From assembly GCA_026671195.1 (NCBI GenBank), contig JAPOHD010000068.1:62001-126000 (forward strand): a stretch of DNA of 64,000 bases, in the 5' to 3' direction. The number at the start of each line of letters is the position of its first letter. Positions within the stretch are counted from its first letter, which is position 1. This stretch comes from Draconibacterium aestuarii. GTDB taxonomy: Bacteria; Bacteroidota; Bacteroidia; Bacteroidales; Prolixibacteraceae. The notes below the pieces were generated by a model. It searched no databases, had not been told where the DNA came from, and was given only the letters and a program-made list of their open reading frames with translations. Below are positions 53,309 through 61,619 of this stretch, piece by piece. Both the position numbers and the translations under genes were made by a program.

Positions 53309-54709
53309 ATGAAAAAATTTATGGACAAAGACTTTCTTTTGCAAACCGATATTGCGAAAGAACTATACCACAATCATGCGGCTAAAATGCCCATCTTTGA
53401 TTACCACTGTCATATTAATCCACAGGAAATAGCAGAGGATAAACGTTTCGAAAATATCACCCAAATTTGGCTGGCCGGCGACCATTATAAATGGCGCGCC
53501 ATGCGTACAAATGGTGTAGATGAAAAATATTGTACCGGCGATGCTTCCGACTGGGAAAAATTTGAAAAGTGGGCAGAAACAGTACCTTATACTTTACGAA
53601 ATCCATTGTTTCACTGGACACACCTGGAGTTAAAAAAGTTTTTCGGAATTGACAAGGTTTTAAGTCCGGCAACTGCAAAAGAAATTTGGGACGAATGTAA
53701 TGCTAAATTGCAAACTCCGGAATATTCATGCCGTGGAATTATTAAAATGGCGAATGTTCATACCATTTGTACCACTGACGATCCGATTGATACGCTCGAA
53801 CATCACAGGGCTATAAAAGCTGATGGTTTCGAAACCGCAGTTCTACCGGCATGGAGGCCTGACAAAGCAATGGCGGTTGAGAATTCAGTTGTTTACAATG
53901 AATACATTGATAAGCTGGAAGAAGCAGCCGAAATGAACATCTCCACATTTTCAGATTTAATGGATGCTCTGGATAATAGGCATGAATTTTTTCATCAAAA
54001 TGGGTGCCGTTTAAGTGATCACGGTCTGGAAACTGCAATTGCTGAAGATTATACGCAAAATGAAATAGAAAAAATATTTACAAAAGTAAGGGGAGTAGCA
54101 GAATTAAGCGAAACCGAAGTTTTAAAATTTAAATCAGCTATGCTTTACGAATTTGGAATTATGGATCATTCTCGGGGATGGACCCAACAATTTCATATTG
54201 GGGCATTACGGAATAACAGTAGTCGTTTGTTTAAAAAATTGGGAGCAGATGTTGGTTTAGATTCAATTGGCGATTTTGAAGTGGCAAAACCATTGTCGAA
54301 ATTGTTGGATCGGTTGGATTACGAAAATAAATTGAGCAAAACAATTCTTTATAACCTGAATCCGCGCGACAATGAATTAATTGGCACCATGATTGGAAAC
54401 TTCCAGGACGGTTCTGTTCCCGGCAAAATGCAATTTGGATCCGGTTGGTGGTTCCTTGATCAAAAAGATGGAATGGAGAAACAAATGAATGCACTTTCAA
54501 ATCTTGGTTTATTAAGCCGTTTTGTTGGAATGCTAACTGATTCAAGAAGTTTCTTGTCTTACACCCGTCATGAATATTTCCGTCGTACAATGTGTAATTT
54601 GTTGGGTACCGATGTGGAAAACGGTGAAATTCCGTATGACATTGATTTGCTTGGGACGATGGTTGAAAATATTTGTTTTAACAATGCAAAAGAGTATTTT
54701 AATTTTTAG
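53309..54709 (+). CDS. uxaC: Glucuronate (uronate) isomerase
   Basis: 466 residues from the ATG at 53309 ([14 protein letters not shown]); E. coli UxaC has 470. A frame extending to 53258 adds residues unlike the family. Markers are [15 protein letters not shown] (metal HxH), [35 protein letters not shown] and [13 protein letters not shown], all standard for this amidohydrolase-fold isomerase. It turns D-glucuronate into D-fructuronate and D-galacturonate into D-tagaturonate. It is 85 bases after uxaE and probably co-transcribed. Confidence 0.96.
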   Translation: MKKFMDKDFLLQTDIAKELYHNHAAKMPIFDYHCHINPQEIAEDKRFENITQIWLAGDHYKWRAMRTNGVDEKYCTGDASDWEKFEKWAETVPYTLRNPLFHWTHLELKKFFGIDKVLSPATAKEIWDECNAKLQTPEYSCRGIIKMANVHTICTTDDPIDTLEHHRAIKADGFETAVLPAWRPDKAMAVENSVVYNEYIDKLEEAAEMNISTFSDLMDALDNRHEFFHQNGCRLSDHGLETAIAEDYTQNEIEKIFTKVRGVAELSETEVLKFKSAMLYEFGIMDHSRGWTQQFHIGALRNNSSRLFKKLGADVGLDSIGDFEVAKPLSKLLDRLDYENKLSKTILYNLNPRDNELIGTMIGNFQDGSVPGKMQFGSGWWFLDQKDGMEKQMNALSNLGLLSRFVGMLTDSRSFLSYTRHEYFRRTMCNLLGTDVENGEIPYDIDLLGTMVENICFNNAKEYFNF

Positions 54710-54761
54710 TAAAGAAGCGATTGATAATATGAGGAGAAGCTATTTTTTTAGGATGAAATAA

Positions 54762-54781
54762 TATCTTTGCAATCGATTGCA
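54762..54781 (+). promoter_or_regulatory. -7 box and perfect LacI-type palindrome upstream of the KDG kinase gene
   Basis: TATCTTTG (54762-54769) is an exact TAnnTTTG box. Overlapping it, TGCAATCGATTGCA (54768-54781) is a perfect 14-base palindrome centred on CG, the classic form of LacI/GalR-family operators. It would cover the transcription start. The kinase ATG is 19 bases further on. The -33 element is weak. Confidence 0.6.
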
Positions 54782-54800
54782 TAAAATTAAAAACTATATC

Positions 54801-55901
54801 ATGGCAAAAATGAATATAAAACCAAGTTCAGAATGCATGTACGATTGTATTTCTCTTGGTGAAGTAATGTTAAGACTGGATCCCGGTGAAGGCAGAATAA
54901 GAACCACACGTCAGTTCAGAGCCTGGGAAGGCGGTGGCGAATATAACGTTTCCCGAGGTCTGAGAAGGTGTTTTGGCAAGAAAACGGCTATTATAACAGC
55001 ACTGGCAGACAATGAGGTGGGGGCTTTAATTGAAGACTTTATGCTTCAGGGAGGATTAGATACCCAATTCGTTAAATGGGTAGATTACGATGGTTGTGGT
55101 CGTACGGTTCGAAATGGATTGAATTTCACCGAAAGAGGGTTTGGCATTCGGGGGGCAAAAGGTGTTTCCGACCGTGGAAATACAGCAGCGTCTCAACTAA
55201 AACCCGGTGATATTGACTGGGAATATATTTTCGGAACTTTAGGAGTTCGCTGGATGCATACCGGTGGTATTTTTGCTGCGCTCTCTGAATCTGCTGCAGA
55301 TACGGTTATTGAGGCAGTAAAAATTGCCAAAAAATACGGAACGATTGTTTCATATGACTTAAACTACCGTCCATCACTTTGGAAAGCCATTGGTGGAGAG
55401 GCAAAAGCACAGGAAGTAAACCGCGAAATTGCCAAATATGTGGATGTAATGATCGGTAATGAAGAAGATTTTACAGCTTGTTTAGGTTTGGAAGTTGAAG
55501 GTAACGATGAAAATTTGAAAGAATTGGATTTGTCGGGTTACAAAAGCATGATCGAGAGCGCAATAAAAGAATTTCCTAACTTCCAGGTTATTGCAACAAC
55601 ATTGCGTACGGTTAAAACAGCTACTGTAAATTCCTGGGGGGCAATTTGTTATTCCGATGGTGTAATACACGAAGCGCAGCACCGCGAAGATCTTGAAATA
55701 ATGGATCGTGTGGGTGGTGGTGACAGCTTTGCATCTGGTTTGATTTATGGTTTCCTTGAATTTAATGATGGAGCAAAAGCAGTAGAATACGGTGCAGCAC
55801 ATGGTGCATTAGCCATGACTACTCCTGGTGATACGACGATGGCGACTTTATCAGAGGTGGAAAAAATAATAGGTGGCGGAAGCGCACGTGTTGATCGTTA
55901 A
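54801..55901 (+). CDS. kdgK: 2-keto-3-deoxygluconate kinase (PfkB family)
   Basis: 366 residues from the ATG at 54801 (MAKMNIKPSS); an in-frame TTG at 54777 lies in the operator palindrome and is rejected. PfkB features are a sugar-binding GGGEYNVSRGLRRCFG near residue 45, SYDLNYRPSLWK near 195, and the catalytic DRVGGGDSFASGL near 310. The region IIGNEEDFTACLGLE-like (VMIGNEEDF) is also standard. Its place between uxaC and the KDPG aldolase gene makes KDG the likely substrate (KDG to KDPG). The order and the operator upstream suggest its own promoter. Confidence 0.88.
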   Translation: MAKMNIKPSSECMYDCISLGEVMLRLDPGEGRIRTTRQFRAWEGGGEYNVSRGLRRCFGKKTAIITALADNEVGALIEDFMLQGGLDTQFVKWVDYDGCGRTVRNGLNFTERGFGIRGAKGVSDRGNTAASQLKPGDIDWEYIFGTLGVRWMHTGGIFAALSESAADTVIEAVKIAKKYGTIVSYDLNYRPSLWKAIGGEAKAQEVNREIAKYVDVMIGNEEDFTACLGLEVEGNDENLKELDLSGYKSMIESAIKEFPNFQVIATTLRTVKTATVNSWGAICYSDGVIHEAQHREDLEIMDRVGGGDSFASGLIYGFLEFNDGAKAVEYGAAHGALAMTTPGDTTMATLSEVEKIIGGGSARVDR

Positions 55902-56240
55902 TTCGGGCGCGGCGAATTTCGATTCGCATCAACCGGTTAAATGAACAGAAGAATCCTGAAAGGATTCAATCTGAATAACCCCGGGCTGAAGCCCGGGGAC
56001 AATGAGCAATAAAGAAAATCGGCGCATTTAGAATAGTAGATTGAAAAGGGATAGTACCATGCGCCGTAACGCTAAACTGTTGTTTGAAAAAAGTTCAAAA
56101 TAAATGGGGTAGTTGAAAGATGAATATTCCCTGATTTTTAGATAAACTAAAAATCTTGTCCCCCTTTCATGGGGGGGCAAATGGAGCCTGGAACGGGCAA
56201 TTTAAAAGATAGGTGAAACTGAATTAAGAAATAAGAGGAA
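55902..56240. other. Repeat-rich gap between kdgK and the aldolase gene
   Basis: 339 bases without a gene. It holds several hairpins: GCGAAT-TTCG-ATTCGC (55912-55927), the two-hairpin element at 55951-55998, and CCCCC-TTTCAT-GGGGG (56160-56175). The last is followed by a purine-rich stretch leading to the aldolase RBS (AAGAGGAA). No promoter was recognised. Confidence 0.55.
55951..55998. repeat. Two-hairpin REP-like element
   Basis: GAATCCT-GAA-AGGATTC (55951-55967) is followed 11 bases later by CCCCGGGC-TGAA-GCCCGGGG (55979-55998). The GC-rich second stem stands out in this AT-rich genome. I recall paired hairpins of this wording dispersed in many Bacteroidota genomes. No second copy is obvious in this window. 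Confidence 0.6.
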
Positions 56241-56912
56241 ATGGCAAGATTTTCAAGAATAGAAGTAGCATTAACAATGAAAGAAACCGGTATGGTTCCG
56301 GTATTCTATCATAAAGATATTGAGGTTTGTAAAGCAGTTGTAAAAGCCTGTTACGAAGGTGGTGTTCGTTTATTCGAATTTACCAATCGGGGTGATTTTG
56401 CAACATTGGTTTTTGCTGAACTAAACAAATGGGTTAGCGAAGAGTGTCCCGAAATGATAATGGGTGTTGGTTCGATTGTGGATGACGCAACGGCTGCCAT
56501 GTATATTGCTTTGGGAACCAACTTTGTTGTAGCGCCGTTAATCGACGAAGCCACTGCAAAAGTATGTAACAAACGCAAAATTGCCTGGAGTCCGGGTTGT
56601 GGATCGGTAACCGAAATTGGTCGTGCACATGAGTTGGGTGCCGAGGTAGTAAAAATATTCCCCGGATCGCAAGTTGGAGGACCAAGTTTTGTTGCTGCCG
56701 TAAAAGGACCTATGCCATGGGCCAGCATTATGCCAACCGGAGGTGTTGCTCCAACCCAGGATAACCTGAAACAATGGTTCGATGCCGGAGTTACCTGTGT
56801 TGGGATGGGATCGCAATTATTTCCAAAAGAAGTTTTGGCTGAAGGGAACTATTCGTACATTACCGAAAAATGTGCTGAAGCACTCGAAATTATAAAACAA
56901 TTAACATCATAA
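56241..56912 (+). CDS. kdgA: KDPG/KHG aldolase
   Basis: 223 residues. The class I aldolase markers are Glu46 in LFEFTNRG and the Schiff-base Lys138 in VVKIFPGS, with IMPTGGV near residue 168 in the phosphate-binding position. It splits 2-keto-3-deoxy-6-phosphogluconate into pyruvate and glyceraldehyde-3-phosphate, the last step of hexuronate breakdown, and takes the product of the kinase encoded upstream. It is 339 bases after kdgK and 44 bases before the TRAP genes, so it may head a second transcript with them. Confidence 0.95.
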   Translation: MARFSRIEVALTMKETGMVPVFYHKDIEVCKAVVKACYEGGVRLFEFTNRGDFATLVFAELNKWVSEECPEMIMGVGSIVDDATAAMYIALGTNFVVAPLIDEATAKVCNKRKIAWSPGCGSVTEIGRAHELGAEVVKIFPGSQVGGPSFVAAVKGPMPWASIMPTGGVAPTQDNLKQWFDAGVTCVGMGSQLFPKEVLAEGNYSYITEKCAEALEIIKQLTS

Positions 56913-56956
56913 TTTCAGTCAATAAATTTTGACAAACAATCAACTAAAATATACCA

Positions 56957-57940
56957 ATGAAACAAAATCTTTTTAAAGTACTTTCAATTTCTCTGCTGGT
57001 TGTGCTTTTTTGGGGATGTGCACAAAAAGCCGAACATAAGGTACTAAAACTCGCGCATGGTCTCGATCCATCGCATCCTGTACATAAGGGAATGGTGGTA
57101 ATGGCCGAGCGTCTGGCCGAGAAATCAAGAGGGCGGCTAACTATGGATATTTATCCGAGTGAGCAGTTGGGATCGGAACAACAATGTGTTGAGTTATTGC
57201 AAATAGGTAGCCTGGCCATTACAAAAGTATCTGCAGCTGTATTAGAGAGTTTTACTCCAAAATTCAAAGCACTTGGTTTGCCCTACGTGTTTCGTTCAAA
57301 AGAACATTCGTTTAACGTTTTCGATGGTGAAATTGGCGAAGAAATGTTGCTGGGAACACAAGAATTCTGGATACGGGGTTTGTGTTTCTACGATGCCGGT
57401 TTCAGAAGTTTCTATACGATAAACAATCCAATCGAATCGCCTGACGATTTAGCGGGATTAAAATTGCGTGTGATGAAAAGTCAGACCGCGATGGAAATGG
57501 TTCGGGCTTTGGGTGGTTCACCAACTCCAATTTCCTGGGGTGAGTTGTACACTGCTTTGCAGAGTGGTGTTGTTGACGGTGCCGAAAACAATCCTCCAAG
57601 TTTGTATACTTCGCGTCATTACGAAGTTTGTAAACATTATTCGTTGGATGAGCATACTTGTGTTCCTGATGTTTTAATTATCAGTACAAAAGTTTGGAAT
57701 ACTTTGAGCGAGCAGGAACAAAAATGGTTGCAGGAAGCTGCCGATGAATCGGTTCCGATTCAGAGAAAATATTGGGAAGAATCGGTGGAAGAATCGCTTC
57801 GTGTGGTTCAGGAAGCCGGTGTTACTATTCACCATCCCGATAAAACGCAATTTGCCGCAAAAGTACAACCTTTACTGGATAAGTATAAGGAAGATGATGT
57901 TTTGGGTGATTTAATCCGACGCATTCAGGCAGTAGAATAA
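56957..57940 (+). CDS. dctP: TRAP transporter substrate-binding lipoprotein (DctP)
   Basis: 327 residues. The signal ends in a lipobox-like VLFWGC, so it is anchored rather than free in the periplasm. DctP-type blocks are KLAHGLDPSHPVHKGM, FYDAGFRSFYTINNPIESPDDLAGLKLRVM, GELYTALQSGVVDGAENNP and YSLDEHTCVPDVLIIS. The arginine in KLRVM is the residue that pairs with the substrate carboxylate in this family, which suits a uronate. It starts the three-gene TRAP set right after the KDPG aldolase gene, so hexuronate is the likely cargo. Confidence 0.93.
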   Translation: MKQNLFKVLSISLLVVLFWGCAQKAEHKVLKLAHGLDPSHPVHKGMVVMAERLAEKSRGRLTMDIYPSEQLGSEQQCVELLQIGSLAITKVSAAVLESFTPKFKALGLPYVFRSKEHSFNVFDGEIGEEMLLGTQEFWIRGLCFYDAGFRSFYTINNPIESPDDLAGLKLRVMKSQTAMEMVRALGGSPTPISWGELYTALQSGVVDGAENNPPSLYTSRHYEVCKHYSLDEHTCVPDVLIISTKVWNTLSEQEQKWLQEAADESVPIQRKYWEESVEESLRVVQEAGVTIHHPDKTQFAAKVQPLLDKYKEDDVLGDLIRRIQAVE

Positions 57941-57963
57941 CCAAAACTTTAAATTGAAATTAT

Positions 57964-58425
57964 ATGACTATTCGACAAAAAATAGATAAATCTCTTGAGA
58001 TTGTTTTGGTGGCTATAATGAGTATTCTGGTAATTGATGTGCTTTGGCAGGTATTCAGCCGGTATGTATTGTCGGCACCAAGTTCGTTTACCGACGAGTT
58101 GGCCGGATTTCTTCTGATTTGGGTTGGATTGCTTGGAGCTGCATACGTAGCCGGGAAAAACGAGCATCTTGCTATCGATCTTATGTTACAAAAGTTAGAA
58201 GGGGCCAAAAAACGCCGTCTTCAAACTATTATTAATGCAATTGTAGGTTTATTTGCATTTTTTGTAATGCTTATTGGGGGAAGCTGGCTTGTTTATACCA
58301 GATTTTACCTTGGAGTTAAATCCGCCGCCCTGGTTTTGCCTTTGGGGTATGTATACCTTGTGGTTCCTATCAGCGGAATTCTTATAATATATTATGCAAT
58401 CGATAATTCACTAAACCAAAAATAG
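57964..58425 (+). CDS. dctQ: TRAP transporter small permease (DctQ)
   Basis: 153 residues with four membrane helices. Typical DctQ features are VDVLWQVFSRYV-like (IDVLWQVFSRY) in helix one, APSSFTDELAGFLLIWVGLLGAAY and KNEHLAIDL. It forms a complex with the large permease. It lies 23 bases after dctP and 9 before dctM. Confidence 0.92.
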   Translation: MTIRQKIDKSLEIVLVAIMSILVIDVLWQVFSRYVLSAPSSFTDELAGFLLIWVGLLGAAYVAGKNEHLAIDLMLQKLEGAKKRRLQTIINAIVGLFAFFVMLIGGSWLVYTRFYLGVKSAALVLPLGYVYLVVPISGILIIYYAIDNSLNQK

Positions 58426-58434
58426 TAAATCGTA

Positions 58435-59898
58435 ATGGAATTTTTAGGAGTAATTGTATTAGTAGTTAGCTTTATCATTTTATTGGTAATAGGAGTTCCC
58501 ATTGCATTTAGTATTGGAATTTCAGGAATCTTAACCATGTTGGTTACCATTATGCCCATACCGGCAGCAACAACATTTGCACAACGTATGGCAACCGGAT
58601 TAGATAGTTTTGCATTACTGGCCATACCTTTCTTTATACTGGCCGGGAACATTATGAATAAGGGCGGAATAGCCATGCGGCTAATTGATTTTGCCCGTCT
58701 TTTGGTTGGACGTTTACCCGCAGGTTTGGCTTTTGTTAATGTTTTCGCAAACATGCTTTTTGGTGCTATTTCCGGATCGGCAGCAGCTTCTGCTTCGGCA
58801 ATTGGAAGTATTATGATGCCGGAAATGAACAAAGAAGGGTATGACAGAAACTTTAGTGCCGCTGTAAATATTACTTCGGCAACAACCGGTTTGTCTATTC
58901 CTCCAAGTAATATTCTTATTGTATATTCGCTGGCCAGCGGTGGTGTATCAATTACCGCGCTTTTCCTTGCCGGTTATGCACCGGGTATTTTAACCGGATT
59001 GGCAATTATGGCAATGGCAATGGGAATGTTTACGTACAAAAAATTTGGTTTTAGCGGAATGGTCCGTAATCTGGGTGGCTTTTTTGCAGTGCTTGCTTCT
59101 CTGGCACTTGTGGTTATTGGCATCATGAAAATAAAAACTTTTTTCTCGCCCGGAATAGCTACAGCAATTTATGGTGGTTTGGGAGCTTTGTTTGTCGCAT
59201 GGTTTGCATATTATGCCAGCAAACATAAAGTGGGTTTTAAAAATGCACTAAACAAGTTCTTGCGTGCTTTTCCGAGTTTAATGATGCTGGTTATTGTTAT
59301 TGGTGGAATTGTGGCCGGATTTTTTACTGCAACAGAAGCTTCGGCGGTGGCCGTTTTATACGCCTTAATTCTCGCTTTTATTTATCGCGAACTCGGCTGG
59401 AAAGATTTACCCGATGTAATATTACGCTCGGTAAAAACTACAGCTTTTGTATTATTGCTTGTAGCTACCTGTATCGGACTTTCGTGGATAATGGCATACG
59501 AAAATATTCCGCAAAACGTTAGTAATGCACTGCTTGCATTAAGCGATAACAAATTTGTAATCTTATTGATTATAAATCTAATCCTGCTTTTTGTGGGTGT
59601 TTTTATGGACATGACTCCAGCCGTTTTAATATTTACACCAATCTTTTTACCCATCGTTACCAATCTTGGATTAGATCCGGTTCATTTCGGAATCATTATG
59701 GTATTGAACTTGAGTGTTGGTTTAGGAACTCCACCGGTAGGATCGTTATTATTTATTGGTTGTAGTGTTAGCCAGGTAAAAATTGAAACGGTAATAAAAC
59801 CACTATTGCCCATGTTTGTGGCAATGATTGTTTGCTTACTGCTGGTAACCTATATACCTGAAATTTCAATGTGGTTACCCACTGCACTTGGTTTCTAA
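58435..59898 (+). CDS. dctM: TRAP transporter large permease (DctM), with an extra internal segment
   Basis: 487 residues; the family is usually about 425-435. Family blocks are present: GVPIAFSIGISGI, AIPFFILAGNIMNKGG, FGAISGSAAASASAIGSIMMPEM, SATTGLSIPPSNILIVYS, AGFFTATEASAVAVLYAL and LNLSVGLGTPPVGSLLF. Between residues about 214 and 262 there is an added stretch with two hydrophobic helices (FFAVLASLALVVIGIM and IATAIYGGLGALFVAWFAYY) that the standard protein lacks. It couples substrate uptake to the sodium gradient. It is the last gene of the group, before the terminator at 59921. Confidence 0.93.
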   Translation: MEFLGVIVLVVSFIILLVIGVPIAFSIGISGILTMLVTIMPIPAATTFAQRMATGLDSFALLAIPFFILAGNIMNKGGIAMRLIDFARLLVGRLPAGLAFVNVFANMLFGAISGSAAASASAIGSIMMPEMNKEGYDRNFSAAVNITSATTGLSIPPSNILIVYSLASGGVSITALFLAGYAPGILTGLAIMAMAMGMFTYKKFGFSGMVRNLGGFFAVLASLALVVIGIMKIKTFFSPGIATAIYGGLGALFVAWFAYYASKHKVGFKNALNKFLRAFPSLMMLVIVIGGIVAGFFTATEASAVAVLYALILAFIYRELGWKDLPDVILRSVKTTAFVLLLVATCIGLSWIMAYENIPQNVSNALLALSDNKFVILLIINLILLFVGVFMDMTPAVLIFTPIFLPIVTNLGLDPVHFGIIMVLNLSVGLGTPPVGSLLFIGCSVSQVKIETVIKPLLPMFVAMIVCLLLVTYIPEISMWLPTALGF

Positions 59899-59920
59899 AT
59901 AGAAAGAATTAAAAGAAAAA

Positions 59921-59960
59921 AAAAAGGGCTTTTCAAGTAATGTTGGAAAGCCCTTTTTTT
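59921..59960 (+). terminator. Terminator of the TRAP operon
   Basis: GGGCTTTTC (59926-59934) pairs with GGAAAGCCC (59945-59953), preceded by A-rich sequence and followed by seven T. It lies 28 bases after the dctM stop. Confidence 0.9.
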
Positions 59961-60031
59961 ATTAGTACTAGTTTCAGAAACGGATACCCGTCCGATCAAG
60001 TGCGTCTTTGATACGCGTTGTTTATACTTTG

Positions 60032-60865
60032 CTAGTTCTTGTCTAAAATCATTAATACGTTGGCCACTTTTCTTTCTTCTTTTCCGCTTGGGTGATTCAC
60101 AACTTCTCGGTTTCGTATCCACATGGTTGTTGAACCTCCTCCATCTAAATTAATGGCGTCAATACATCCTATCTCCTTTAAAAACTTCTGAAGTTCATAG
60201 AGACTCATGCCTTCGGCTTCTTTTGTCCTTCCATCGATAGTAATACATACCAGGGCCTCCTCTGTTTTGCACAGGCAGGTTCGGGGATGGCGGTTTTTTA
60301 CAAATTTCATATCTGGAAATATTGTTTCCTTCGAATTTTTTAAGAGGACAGGACCTGTTAACAAAACAGCTAATTCTTTTTTTGAAGATTCATAAAATTG
60401 TTCTGACCTGCAAGGTTCTATGATGATGTGATTGTCATATGTTAAAACAATCGCACCATTTATTATGCTGTCGGTAATTCCCCATTTCAACTCAGGATCT
60501 CTTGATTTATTGATTACCGTATCGTTTATTTCAAAATAGGTCACGCTTCCTCCATCGTCCATATTAAAGAAGCCACCATTTACAGCTGCCAGGGCATTGT
60601 TACTTTTTGCAAACGAACTTGTTGTACTTAGCTCAGTTTGGCTATAACCAAATTCTATATTGAAACGATTTAACGCTTTATTCGGTACAATAAGCAGGCT
60701 TATTATTTGTCTACTATCGAAAATTGTATCGGTAATTATTTGAGTATAATATATAGAATCGCCAGCCAATTCCGTTTGTTCATTGATGTAGTTTTTGTTT
60801 TGTGCATTTGCAACAGAAATTGTAAGTAGAATGAGAAAAAAGAGCGGAATGTTTTTCTTTAACAT
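60032..60865 (-). CDS. Phosphodiester glycosidase family protein (NAGPA domain)
   Basis: 277 residues with a signal peptide ending near SVANAQNK. It has the NAGPA/DUF2233 pattern: ALAAVNGGFFNMDDGGSVTY near residue 90, RHPRTCLCKTEEALVCITIDG, and DAINLDGGGSTTMWIRN near 250. The family includes the human uncovering enzyme that removes GlcNAc from GlcNAc-1-phospho-mannose, and bacterial proteins linked to exopolysaccharide. A role in cleaving sugar phosphodiesters is plausible. It stands alone, convergent with dctM and downstream of the carbonic anhydrase gene in the opposite sense. Confidence 0.88.
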   Translation of the reverse strand: MLKKNIPLFFLILLTISVANAQNKNYINEQTELAGDSIYYTQIITDTIFDSRQIISLLIVPNKALNRFNIEFGYSQTELSTTSSFAKSNNALAAVNGGFFNMDDGGSVTYFEINDTVINKSRDPELKWGITDSIINGAIVLTYDNHIIIEPCRSEQFYESSKKELAVLLTGPVLLKNSKETIFPDMKFVKNRHPRTCLCKTEEALVCITIDGRTKEAEGMSLYELQKFLKEIGCIDAINLDGGGSTTMWIRNREVVNHPSGKEERKVANVLMILDKN

Positions 60866-60942
60866 ATTTGTAGAATTTAGTGATTAAAAGTATACATCAT
60901 ATATTTGAAAAGCAACATTAGATTTTGAGGAGAGCAGAATTC

Positions 60943-60976
60943 AAAAAAAAGACCAACTCTTTGAATGGAGTTGGCC
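60943..60976 (-). terminator. Terminator of the SulP-carbonic anhydrase operon
   Basis: On the minus strand CCAACTC pairs with GAGTTGG around an eight-base loop (stems at 60968-60974 and 60953-60959), then eight T (60943-60950). It is 26 bases after the carbonic anhydrase stop. Confidence 0.85.
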
Positions 60977-61001
60977 CTTTGCTGTACCTTAATACGGATT
61001 A

Positions 61002-61601
61002 TTAGTCATCCGGATTTATTTCTTTTAAAACCTTTAATTCGCCCGATGCAATATCAAAAATCCAACCGTGTAAGAATATACGTTGGCCATGTTCTCTTGC
61101 ATGTTTAATAATGGCGTTTGTGTCGAGCTTATTAATCTGATGTAGTACATTCAATTCGGCAAGTCGATGTAATTTCTCTTCTTCGTTGTCCAACTTGTTT
61201 AACTCATCAATTGATGCTTTATGCGTATGTTTTACATCCGAAATCCAACTGCCAATATATTCTTCGTTCATATCATCGTAAGCGGCTTTAACACCGCCAC
61301 AATAATAGTGTCCGCACACTACAATGTGTTTTACTTTTAAATAATCTATGGCGTATTTCAGTACACTCATCAGGTTGGTGTCGTTATCAATCACCAGATT
61401 GGCAATATTTCGGTGCACAAACAACTCGCCCGGTTCGCTATTGGTAATTTCGTGTTCCGGTATGCGGCTGTCGGAACAACCAATCCATAGATATTTTGGA
61501 GCCTGACCTAATGAAAGATTTTTGAAGTAATCAGGATCGATATTCTTTTTTTCCTGTGCCCAGTGTTTATTGGCTAATATTATTTGATCAAATGATTTCA
61601 T
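61002..61601 (-). CDS. can: Beta-class carbonic anhydrase
   Basis: 199 residues. The zinc and catalytic set is complete: Cys42, Asp44 and Arg46 in GCSDSR, then His98 and Cys101 in VCGHYYCGG. It interconverts carbon dioxide and bicarbonate in the cytoplasm. It lies 18 bases after the SulP gene on the same strand, so the imported ion is probably bicarbonate. Confidence 0.96.
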   Translation of the reverse strand: MKSFDQIILANKHWAQEKKNIDPDYFKNLSLGQAPKYLWIGCSDSRIPEHEITNSEPGELFVHRNIANLVIDNDTNLMSVLKYAIDYLKVKHIVVCGHYYCGGVKAAYDDMNEEYIGSWISDVKHTHKASIDELNKLDNEEEKLHRLAELNVLHQINKLDTNAIIKHAREHGQRIFLHGWIFDIASGELKVLKEINPDD

Positions 61602-61619
61602 ACGTTTCTATTTTTCCGT

